Shown here: positions 41,568-51,184 of the stretch, in pieces | Layout of the letters: every line of letters begins with the position of its first letter | Numbering within the stretch: the stretch's first letter is position 1 | Source: Pseudo-nitzschia pungens | Lineage: Eukaryota; Bacillariophyta; Bacillariophyceae; Bacillariales; Bacillariaceae | Length of the DNA stretch: 64,000 nucleotides | Direction of reading: 5' to 3' | Assembly (NCBI GenBank): GCA_037355855.1 | Contig: CM074769.1 | Location: forward strand, 1,550,001-1,614,000 | Position numbers and translations under genes: made by a program | The notes under the pieces: model-generated | Told to the model about the DNA's origin: nothing | The model's database searches: none | What the model saw: only the letters and a program-made list of their open reading frames with translations

Positions 41568-42375
41568 TATGCCGTGAGGCAAGCCGTTGCGAACTTGCTT
41601 AGAGTTTCGAAACTAGTACTTCATGATCAGGCAAGTTTCTGAGGTCGGTCTTGGTTCTTCAATGTTCAGTACAGTACCAACAGGGAACAAAGCGTCCATT
41701 TGACAGGCGTAGAGCGTTAGTTCGAGGGGCGTTTTCCGAGTAACTTATTTCTACTTAGTGAAAGTACATCATGTAATTAGCACGGTTCGTAATCGTACGA
41801 GGAACAAAGCGTCCATTTGACGGGCGTTGATACTCGAACTGTGGAAGAGACGGGCGTTGATACTTGAACTATGAAAGAGCATGGGTTAATTACTAATCGT
41901 AAGTGGGATGCCCGATCTTGTTCTCGTTCAGTGGATGTTAGCGCCACCTCATCAAGACGAGCTTCTCCGAGTAAGGCTATTCTAATCGTAAGTAGGAAGG
42001 CCGATCTTGTTCTCGTTCAGTGGCTATGTGCGCTAAGTTACCGGTATGTCTATCGGTAATTTACCGGTACGGTAAGAACTTATTCTCCTTGAGAATTGTT
42101 ACGGTTACGAGTGCTGCAGGCGCCAACGTGAGAGGCGCTTCAAGAATGAAATTAACGCCCCTTAACGTGGCGCTCAATGAACGGCGCCATTTTAAGTGAC
42201 CATGCTTGCTAGGGCGCTCGCTAAAGTGCTCGCGTGCTCACTGCAGGGCTGGGCATCCGGTTCTAGTACTTATTGTACACTATGACCATACTCCACGGTA
42301 GTTGGAACTGTATCCCATATTCAGTAGCGTAGCAACCTTAACCTTGTAGAACAATGCTACAGTGTGAACCTTGTA
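41568..42375. other. Non-coding repeat-rich interior of the TIR element
   Basis: Direct repeats: GAACAAAGCGTCCATTTGAC at about 41687 and 41812; GACGGGCGTTGATACT twice at about 41818-41860; CCGATCTTGTTCTCGTTCAG at about 41909 and 42000. Dyad-family motifs occur at about 41935, 42118-42150 and 42165-42205. No gene seen. Confidence 0.6.
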
Positions 42376-43545
42376 CTGCTAAGAGCTGCTGGGGTGTGTA
42401 GCTCTGGTACAAATCCTACTTGAAGGGCCTAGTATCCTGTTTAGCATCCAGTTCAATATCTCCCCTGGCCTGATCAGTTCCGTCTATCTGTTAGCACACT
42501 AAATATCTTGTAATAAAGAGCTCCTAAGAGCTGTTGGGGTATGTAGCTCTGGTACAAATCCTACTTAAGGGGCCTAGCATCCTGTTTAGCATCCAGTTCA
42601 ATATCCCCCCTGGCGAAGTTCCGTCTATCTGTTAGCACACTAAATATCTTGTAATAAAGAGCTCCTAAGAGCTGCTGGGGTATGTAGCTCTGGTACAAAT
42701 CCTACTTAAGGGGCCTAGCATCCTGTCTAACATCCAGTTCAATATCCCCCTGGCCTGATCAGTTCCGTCTATCTGTTAGCACACTAAATATCTTGTAATA
42801 AAGAGCTCCTAAGAGCTGCTGGGGTATGTAGCTCTGGTACAAATCCTACTTAAGGGGCCTAGCATCCTGTTTAGCACCCAGTTCAATATCCCCCTGGCCT
42901 GATCAGTTCCGTCTATCTGTTAGCACACTAAATATCTTGTAATAAAGAGCTCCTAAGAGCTGCTGGGGTATGTAGCTCTGGTACAAATCCTACTTAAGGG
43001 GCCTAGCATCCTGTTTAGCACCCAGTTCAATATCCCCCCTGGCGAAGTTCCGTCTATCTGTTAGCACACTAAATATCTTGTAATAAAGAGCTCCTAAGAG
43101 CTGCTGGGGTATGTAGCTCTGGTACAAATCCTACTTAAGGGGCCTAGCATCCTGTTTAGCACCCAGTTCAATATCCCCCCTGGCCTGATCAGTTCCGTCT
43201 ATCTGTTAGCACACTAAATATCTTGTAATAAAGAGCTCCTAAGAGCTGCTGGGGTATGTAGCTCTGGTACAAATCCTACTTAAGGGGCCTAGCATCCTGT
43301 TTAGCACCCAGTTCAATATCCCCCCTGGCCTGATCAGTTCCGTCTATCTGTTAGCACACTAAATATCTTGTAATAAAGAGCTCCTAAGAGCTGCTGGGGT
43401 ATGTAGCTCTGGTACAAATCCTACTTAAGGGGCCTAGCATCCTGTTTAGCATCCAGTTCAATATCCCCCCTGGCGAAGTTCCGTCTATCTGTTAGCACAC
43501 TAAATATCTTGTAATAAAGAGCTCCTAAGAGCTTAGGAGTTGGGG
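42376..43545. repeat. Tandem array of eight ~143-bp units with a three-unit higher-order pattern
   Basis: Units begin CTCCTAAGAGCTG at 42521, 42662, 42806, 42950, 43091, 43236 and 43381, with a first divergent unit from about 42378 and a terminal fragment at 43522. Spacings are 141, 144, 144, 141, 145, 145 and 141. The 141-bp form lacks the CTGATCAG segment (CTGGCGAAGTTCCG instead). The order long-long-short is repeated, so a ~430-bp block has been duplicated. The array is non-coding. Each unit contains GAGCTC and AGAGCT palindromic words. Confidence 0.88.
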
Positions 43546-44680
43546 TTCGTACATATCTATCCTACTAGAGGGCCCTACTACCATCCATTCGTACTATCAC
43601 CCTGTAACACTCTAAGGTAGAAATTCGGAGTAGTATGAATAATTGTGTGTTAATTCACTTTACGAGATGGGATTGAAATTAAAGAGAGGAAATAATGAGC
43701 GATGAGGTCATCTCTCCCTGTATATAACATATATTCTGTATGTAACCTTAATCGTATAATCGCTCTCTTCTGCATGCCTGTTTGTACATACCAGATTTTC
43801 GTACTTGAATACCTTATATATATCTGAATCCCATGTGGGATTCGTTTAATTATTAATTCGTAACACTACTAGCCTACGCTAGCATGTTACACACCCAAGG
43901 GGTGCTGTAAGGTACGGTGTCTGAATCTTGAACCTGTACCGCCTTGTACAGTGCTGGTGTAGGTTTCGTACATTGGCTGTTAGCGCCGTTTCAAGCGCCG
44001 GTGACGAAAATAATTGTGGATGGAGGAGTGTGGGAACTCAGGTTTTTGATTGAGTGACGGGAATCATGGAACTACTCGTACCGCCTTTTACAGTACTGGT
44101 GTAGGTTTCGTAAATTGGCTGTTAGCGCCGCTTCTTCCACAAAATTCTTTACAAACGGTACGATATGTACTGTAGAATCGCCCGTTAAAGTGGCGCTATG
44201 TGACCGTTAGCGCCACTTTCATCGGCGTCTCGTGGCTTATGATAATTAATTACTATGCGCTGAGTTTCGATTTTTTTGAAAATTTGCTAATATAAATATA
44301 TAGTAATGAAGATCGAATATTCCATATCAGGGCTTAATGGATGGGAAAGCCCCTCAAAAGGACGCCATGTGCCCCGTACGGTAACTCCCACAGCGAAAAT
44401 TTGATCGTTCCATGATTCACGTCACTCAAAAACCTGAGTTCCCCACGCTGAGTTCCCCACGCTGAGTTCCCCACGCTGAGTTCCCACGCTCCTCCATCCA
44501 CACTCCCCTCCACGTTAACAGCTCACGCGTTACTTTGCTCACCACTTCCTTCTCTCACAACTTCCTTCTCTGCAACTTGTTTTCACTTCTCTCACAACTT
44601 CCTTCTCTGCAACTTGTTTTCACTTTGCTCACAACTTCCTCCAGCTCTCTGCAACTACAAGTACCTTCTAAACCACTCCC
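43546..44680. other. Non-coding interior with inverted and direct repeats; 5' region of the 486-aa gene
   Basis: A ~55-bp block (GTACCGCCTTGTACAGTGCT ...) at about 43937-43987 is repeated at about 44081-44131. An inverted pair, about 44016-44074 and 44408-44508 (GTGGATGGAGGAGTGTG versus CACGCTCCTCCATCCAC), flanks ~330 bp and may be a nested miniature element. CTGAGTTCCCCACG is tandemly repeated four times at about 44430-44485. A ~32-bp ACAACTTCCTTCTCTGCAAC repeat precedes the ATG at 44681. No gene seen before it. Confidence 0.65.
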
Positions 44681-46141
44681 ATGGAAAACTACGTCGAACA
44701 AATCCTCCGCATCGTGCATGCCGTCCAGGCCATTTCCCCTAACGCGATGCCCGAACTAACTAACCGTGTCCGCCTAGCGGCCGCTCGGGCAATCGCCAGC
44801 ACCCAGGGCGCAATTGGATCCGCCGCTCCTGCTGTCCTTGCGGTCCTCTCAGATGACACTAATGATCCTCCCCATGCAAACGCTGATCTCCCGGCAGACG
44901 CTGATCTCCAGGCTAATGACAATCCCGCACCTAACGCTGATCTCCCGGCAGACGCTGATCTCCAGGCTAACGACAATCCCCCACCTAATGTTGCTGATCT
45001 CCCGGAAGACGCTGATCTCCAGGCTAATGACAATCCCGCACCTAACGCTGATCTCCCGGCAGACGCTGATCTCCCGGCAGACGCTGATCTCCCGGACGCT
45101 GATCTCCAGGCTAATGACAATCCCCCACCTAATGCTGCTGATCTCCCGGAAGACGCTGATCTCCAGGCTAATGACAATCCCCCACCTAATGCTGCTGATC
45201 TCCCGGAAGACGCTGATCTCCAGGCTAATGACAATCCCCCACCTGATGCTGCTGATCTCCCGGCAAACGCTGATCTCCAGGCTAATGAAGATCTCCCGGC
45301 AAACGCTGATCTCCTGATCGCCGGAGACCCTTTCGCCGAGGACGATTCGAGTGTCGAGGTCCCGCCTCCCGGCGAGCCTGATGCAATCGAGGAGGACGAT
45401 TCGAGCGTCGAGGCTCCCGACGTTGAGATCGACCACGCGAACGAGCCCCCTTCCGGTTTGATTCAACTCAACTACCGCCGAAATATGACCAAACGCCTCA
45501 TCCGACCCCAGGCCGTTCTTGACGAGCTTGCGCGCCGTGACATCATTGGCGACCGCGCTGCGAACGTCTATGCTGTCCTCCGCCAGGGCCGCCCTACGAT
45601 GCAGTCAAACGCCGCCACCGGCGCTGCCTTCATCCTAGCCATCCTCGGCCTACCCAGACTCGACTACGGCCTCAACATTCCGGGTGCTGTAGGTTCTAGC
45701 GGCACTTCTATCGGCCCTGCCACATTCCATAACCACCTCCTCAATCACCTGCGGAATCACAATAGCCTCGTCTTTTCCGCCGTGTCTAACCTCCCCATCC
45801 ACGAAACGCTCGCCGGGGTCCGGGAAACTATCCCCAACGTCCCCAAGCCAACCCCTACCACGCTCCAGCTTGTAACTGTCGCGTTCGCGCCGACCGCGAG
45901 GGACAACCTCCCTCACCGCGGCACCGCGTATTTGCGCTTCGCTGTCCTTAATGGCCTTCTTTTTGCCTTCAACGCGTCCTGCTACGCCCATTTGCTCGGC
46001 GCACGGCTTCAAGAATACCTTCAAAACCCCTTCCACCAGGCCCACTACGCCAGCAACCTTTTCTTCAGATTACAGACCAGAGACCGGACTGGCGAACGTC
46101 GTCCCTATACCCACGTTGAAACCCGTTACTACTGGGTCTAA
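44681..46141 (+). CDS. Cargo protein with acidic Ala/Asp/Pro/Asn repeat tract, 486 aa
   Basis: Not recognised. The N-terminal ~60 residues are helical (MENYVEQILRIVHAVQAISP, NRVRLAAARAIASTQGAIGS). Residues ~65-215 are a repeat of NPPPNAADLPEDADLQAND and shorter DLPADADLQ units, from a ~60-bp minisatellite (about 44880-45320). After an acidic stretch the last ~220 residues appear folded: LIQLNYRRNMTKRLIRPQAV, DELARRDIIGDRAANVYAVL, NAATGAAFILAILGLPRLDY, LRFAVLNGLLFAFNASCYAH, GARLQEYLQNPFHQAHYASN. It ends RPYTHVETRYYWV. A ~76-bp block including the stop is duplicated downstream (46077-46220), leaving a second copy of the C-terminal residues as non-coding remnant. Confidence 0.7.
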   Translation: MENYVEQILRIVHAVQAISPNAMPELTNRVRLAAARAIASTQGAIGSAAPAVLAVLSDDTNDPPHANADLPADADLQANDNPAPNADLPADADLQANDNPPPNVADLPEDADLQANDNPAPNADLPADADLPADADLPDADLQANDNPPPNAADLPEDADLQANDNPPPNAADLPEDADLQANDNPPPDAADLPANADLQANEDLPANADLLIAGDPFAEDDSSVEVPPPGEPDAIEEDDSSVEAPDVEIDHANEPPSGLIQLNYRRNMTKRLIRPQAVLDELARRDIIGDRAANVYAVLRQGRPTMQSNAATGAAFILAILGLPRLDYGLNIPGAVGSSGTSIGPATFHNHLLNHLRNHNSLVFSAVSNLPIHETLAGVRETIPNVPKPTPTTLQLVTVAFAPTARDNLPHRGTAYLRFAVLNGLLFAFNASCYAHLLGARLQEYLQNPFHQAHYASNLFFRLQTRDRTGERRPYTHVETRYYWV

Positions 46142-47298
46142 CCGCCGCACACCACCGACCAGAGACCGGACTGGCGAACGTCGTCCCTATACCCATGTCG
46201 AAACCCGTTACTGGGTCTAACCCCCGCACACCACCGCCGAGGCCTCCTTTTCTTCAGACTATGCCTATACCCACGTCGAAACCCGTTGACCTCTCCCTTT
46301 CTCTTGAGCTGCTTGCATTTTATGGGCCCTTAGTAGGATAGAAATATACCATAGCTAGATGCTGATAGCACTGTAACCTTTACCGGTAATCTTAGTCCTA
46401 ATAGGCAGCGGTAACCTTACAGTTCCAGAGGCGCCATTTAAAGTGGCGCCGACAGCCACTTTTTAGTAAGGTTACCGGTACGTACGTTCGGTAAGGTTAA
46501 GCTCCCAGCCTACGATTTTTCGGTCTTAGCGCCACTTAAAGGGGCGTTTCTACCTTAACCTTAGCGTTAAGATCTTACTTACGGTAAGGTTAAGTTTAGA
46601 AGTGGCGCTGACAGAGTGGCGCTGACAGCCATAAAGGGGCGTTACCTTAGGGTTTACAAACGCAAGCTTTGAAGTGGCGCTGACAGCCACTGTAACGTAC
46701 GGTAAGATCTTAGTCCGACTGTACTCCGTACCGTATATCTGTGGTTCTAGTACGTAAGTTACCGGTAAGTTAACCTTACGCAGCAGAGTGACTTTTAGCG
46801 CCACTTAAAGGGGCGTTTCATGGTAAGTTTAGAAGTGCGCTGACTTACCTGTAACCCTAAACCCTAACTTACCTTACCTTACCAGTAAAGGCGCCATTGA
46901 AAGTGGCGCCGACAGCGCCCCGCACGTAAACCAGTTGGGATATTAGTACGTACGTACCGAATAAGTGGCTATCAGCGGCACTTTGAATGGCGCGTAGAGT
47001 GACTTTTAGCGCCACTAGAAGTGCGCTGACTTACCTGTAACCCTAAACCCTAACTTACCTTACCTCACCAGTAAAGGCGCCATTGAAAGTGGCGCCGACA
47101 GCCCCCAGTACGTAAACCAGTTGGGATATTAGTACGTACGTACCGAATAAGTGGCTATCAGCGGCACTTTGAATGGCGCGTATACCTTATACGTCTATAG
47201 TAATAGCCTACGCGCAACATTGATAGGCTTAAGTATATTTTTAATGTTATTTGGCTTATTTAATTATGATATAAGCCACTCAAGAGCTTAATTGTGAA
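46142..47298. repeat. Right subterminal region: dyad motifs and a ~200-bp tandem duplication
   Basis: After a duplicate of the preceding gene's 3' end (46155-46220) the sequence is non-coding. Dyad-family motifs are dense: about 46428-46460, 46525-46545, 46600-46640, 46673-46692, 46793-46812, 46886-46915, 46965-47000, 47085-47105 and 47150-47180. A block at about 46786-46998 is duplicated at about 46996-47181, each copy containing AACCCTAAACCCTAAC, two telomere-like repeats. It is the right-hand counterpart of the region at 32122-32996. Confidence 0.75.
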
Positions 47299-47805
47299 AT
47301 CGTGCGTAATTAAATCCAATCGTACGTAATTAAATCCAATCGTACGTAATTAAATCCAATCGTACGTAATATTAATTACGTACGTAATTAAATCCAATCG
47401 TACGTAATTAATTAATTACGTACGTAATTTTAATTTTAATTACGTACGTTACGTAAAGAAAACCAATTTTTAGTTTCCCGGTGCCCCCTTTTTTAAATTT
47501 GAATCGTGGAGATTTTTTCATGAACGTTACTTATCTCGTTCTACGTATTAATACGTAAATCACACATTTATATATGTAGAATGTACGGTAAGTTCATACG
47601 TATCATTTTGAAAAAACTTAACCTGTCGCGCGGTGCGCACGTTTTTCTATTTCCGACCGCTTTTTAAATTCACTTATCACGTTCTACGTAGTAATACGTA
47701 GATCACACGTTGATATATGTAGTATGTACGGTAAGTTCATACGTACCATTTTGAAAAAACTTAACCTTTTGCGCGGTGCGCGCGTTTTTCTATTTCCGAC
47801 CGCTC
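47299..47805 (-). repeat. Right terminal inverted repeat (about 500 bp)
   Basis: Reverse complement of the left TIR: ATCCAATCGTACGTAATTAA units at the inner side, the block AACGTTACTTATCTCGTTCT shared with the left, then two copies of the tip motif (TTTTTCTATTTCCGACCGC at about 47641-47662 and 47785-47803). It ends CCGCTC at 47805. Confidence 0.85.
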
Positions 47806-47808
47806 CAG

Positions 47809-49842
47809 GAGGAGGAAAACCGTCCCTGTTGCTACGGAAGCAATGCGAGGCGGGCGATAAGGTACCGTACCAGTCAAAACAACGCACAACACCGAAACGC
47901 AAAACACGCAGTTTCCGCTTTGACTTTCATTGTTTCCAACTGCACGCACACGCACACGCACACGCACAAGTGGAGCACAGGAATCAATCCGCGACGTCCA
48001 TCCGTGTTTTCGTTTCTCCGCGGTCGTTCGAACAACACAACCCCTGTTCGATGATGATGATGATGACGATGATGATGATGATGATGCATGCGATTGCGAT
48101 GCGACAGAAACGCGGCGATTGGCGCCGTTTCGTCTCGTGTGTGTTCGGATTCACCCGAGGAGAGTGAGCGAGTCGAGCAATGACTGGCTGGCTGGCTGGC
48201 TGGCAACCGCACGACACGCATCGTTGGGTGGATTGGTGCGGCACGAAGTGCTGCTAGCGCAAAAAGTCCGCGCTCCTCGCCTCCAAATTATTGGACGGTT
48301 TTGCTTCTCGAACAAAAAAGAAAATCACCGAATGCGAGGAGCGATCCAAATTTTAGTGAAGGAAGAATTCGTAGCCTTACCGTAATTACGGTAGATTCGT
48401 TTTTGACGATTGAGGAGAGCGGTTTTTGATTTTGACACCGGATGATAAAATCCGAGCTTCCTCGTGACATCCAACAAAAATTGTTTTGCCCTCGAGATTC
48501 GAAAAACCGCAAGTCGATGACGACACCAGAAAATTCTCGGTGGCATTGCCAATCGCCAGAGATATTCGGAGCACACAGGTTCGATGGTCACGGGCACAAT
48601 TGGCTGTGGAATCCGTACCATACAGTAGATTTCGTTACGGTAGGTCATGGTTTTGCGGGTGTCATTCCCGTTTGATTCTTTTGGGTTCTATCCAGTCATA
48701 GTATCATTCCATAAGAACGACAACACTGTTTCGCAATTCGCAATACTTTCGGCCGGGTTTCAACCGGAAAACAGACAATGATAATTTTGATTTATCGTAC
48801 GCACGCAACTTTATCAATCTCAAAAACGAACAAAAGGCACTCGACAAGGACCTTCGGGAAACGTATCAAAAATTATATTATTTTTGGCAACAACCCATTT
48901 TGATACCGAAGACTCAAATACGCCCACTGATAAAAATTAGTGTTGGTCGTACGGTAAGGAAAATTTGAAATTGAATAAGGTTGCTCTTTCTTAGTTCGTA
49001 CGTACTACGAGAACTGTACAAGTACGGGGAGTACGTACGGTATGAGTATGGTGTAGCTTCCGTATCAGTACCAGGTACGAGTAAGGTTAAGGTTAACTTA
49101 CTCGAAGCCGGGAACTTTTGAATCATGCACAAAAGTGCCCGGGAAGTTCGGAGGTAACCTTAATCTTACGAACACCCTCCAACAAAAATGCACGAAAGCG
49201 CGGTGAGCGATAACGGTTAGAATGGCCTAAAACTTCGCGATCCTCGAACCTTGCGCAAGCGTTACGATTGATTGATTCGTACGGTAACCTTAGCTCGTAT
49301 GGCTTCCATTACTGTATTGAGGTTGGATTGTTGAGATTGACGAAACCCAGCCGACCTCTGCATTGCAATCCGTTCGTAACTTACCGTACAGTAAATTACC
49401 TTACTTACAAAGACACTTCACTACACACAACGAGGGAACAGGAGGACGAGAAACAGAGAGGGATTCATTCATTCATTCCGAGCGAAAAAGATCGAGGAGG
49501 GATCCATCCCGACTGGCAACGCATTTCGCACACGTGCCGTAATTACGGTAGAATCGCACGACTCATAAGGTACCTTACTCGAACGCTCGAAACCCGACAC
49601 AACCGAGAAGCACGAGTCGAACCCGAACATCTTCGAGAGCGACCGAGTCGGGATTGCCGAACGGTTTGCGGGCACGAAATCACCGGGGAACAAAACGCAA
49701 CACGACACGACACAAAACAACGCCGTAACAAAACGAGACAAGGGAACGCAATACAAGAAATCAAGACAAATCAAATTATTATTATTGTTATATTATTGAT
49801 TACGTAATACGAAGTAATATTTTGAAATTGCCAAGCCGTACC
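47809..49842. other. Long intergenic region with several microsatellites, no gene seen
   Basis: It contains (CACACG)n at about 47945-47967, GAT repeats at about 48050-48086, (CTGG)4-5 at about 48184-48203, and two copies of the palindrome CCGTAATTACGG (48380-48391, 49537-49548), both followed by TAGA. The open frames translate these repeats and do not look like genes. The last few hundred bases are the upstream region of the gene starting at 49843. Confidence 0.55.
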
Positions 49843-51150
49843 ATGGGACGAATCCGCGAATCCTTCTCCGCGGACAGCGAGACTCCCTCCGCGGGAATGG
49901 GAAGACGACGAAGAACGATCGAATCCGAGTACGAATCCGAATCCGAGTACGAGTACGAGCATGAATCCCGATCCCGATCCCGCTCCGAACGCAACAGCTG
50001 GGACGAGACCACGAATTGCGTGGATTCTTACGATTGCGTCGAGAGATCGGAATACCAATCGGTTTCGGATTCCGACTCGGACTCGGATTCCGACTCGGAC
50101 GACGAGAGCGAGTCGTCGGACAGCTCCGATTCCGACAGCTCCGATTCCGACAGCTCCGATTCCGATAGCGACGAAGCCATGTCGACATCCAGCAACGACG
50201 ACGACGACGACGACGACGATTCATCAACATCATCAACATCAACATCGTCGGCCTCTGCATTCTCCAACGAGTGCTTAGAGGAACACGGTGATTGCGACAA
50301 CGACAACGACAACGACGATGGAGAGGGGGAAGGGATTCGGCAGAAAGATCCGGAACCACCGGAACCGCCGGAACCACGACTCGAAAACGGAAGCAGTTCC
50401 GGCCGGAAGAGGACCATGGGAGACCTGCTCGCGGAAGCCGTCCAGAAACGGGAAGAACGCCTGCGGCAGAAGCAGCAGCTGCTGCTGCAGCAGCAGCTGG
50501 AACAAGCACCCGCAACAACGGCTCGGGGGGATATCCCTATTGCAACGGTGACGCCAACTCCAACTCCAACTTTTACAAAAAATACGGCAACAACGGGAGG
50601 GAACATGGAGGCCCTCCTGTTGGCAGCGATCGCGAAACGGGAAGCAGACGACAGGGAAACGAATGATTCGTCGCCACCCTTTGCGATTTCTGCCGGTGAT
50701 GCTGGAGAAATGCTGGGAATGGACGACATGATTGCTGCCACGGTTGCGCTGGCCAAAAAGGAAGAGGGAAGACGCCGACGATCGTTTTTGACCCGCGAAA
50801 AATCATGGTCCACCCCCAACAACAGCCACCACACGCCGACGTTTGTCAACGATGACGATTACGACGATAACAATAACGATAACGAAGAAGCTGCCCCACC
50901 GCCGGCTCCCGCTACTTCTCCTGGTGGCGGAAACATGATGATGGGAATGGACGACATGATTGCTGCCGCGGTTGCGCTCGCGAAAAAGGAAGAAGGAAGA
51001 CGCCGGCGATCGTTTTTGTCTCGCGAAAAATCCTGGTCTACTCCCAACAACAGCCACCACACTCCGGCCTTTGCCAACGATGGTGATGGCGATGACGATG
51101 ATGATGGCGATGGCGATGATGATGACGATGGCGATGGCGATGATGATGGC

Positions 51151-51184
<34 letters not shown>

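Larger units (their letters stand above)
31621..47805. mobile_element. Candidate 16.2-kb cargo-carrying DNA transposon with ~500-bp TIRs
   Basis: The left end (31621 rightward) and right end (47805 leftward) read the same when the right is reverse-complemented: both start GAGCGGTCGGAAATAGAAAA. Similarity continues with indels for about 500 bp, through a second copy of the tip motif and an ATTACGTACGATTGGATTTA sub-repeat. CAG precedes the left tip (31618-31620) and follows the right tip (47806-47808), a 3-bp target duplication as expected for Harbinger/IS5-type elements. The interior holds a DDE transposase (32997-33957), five further genes, and more than 6 kb of repeat-rich non-coding DNA. 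A short dyad (AAGTGGC...GCCACTT; GGCGCC) recurs across the interior and was not noticed outside. A 3-bp duplication alone is weak evidence; the long TIRs and transposase carry the case. Confidence 0.82.

Noticed and set aside
42376..43545. CRISPR-like regular array
   Set aside because: The ~143-bp units are contiguous tandem repeats with no unique spacers, in eukaryotic DNA without cas genes.
46850..47060. Telomere or chromosome end
   Set aside because: Only two AACCCT repeats per copy, embedded in a duplicated block with sequence continuing on both sides.
31621..47805. Polinton/Maverick or giant-virus integration
   Set aside because: No protein-primed polymerase B, retroviral-type integrase, capsid or packaging ATPase motifs were seen among the genes.
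47724..48385. Overlapping 147- and 151-codon plus-strand frames at the right end of the TIR unit
   Set aside because: They span the TIR tip and microsatellites (CACACG, GAT, CTGG) and translate simple repeats.
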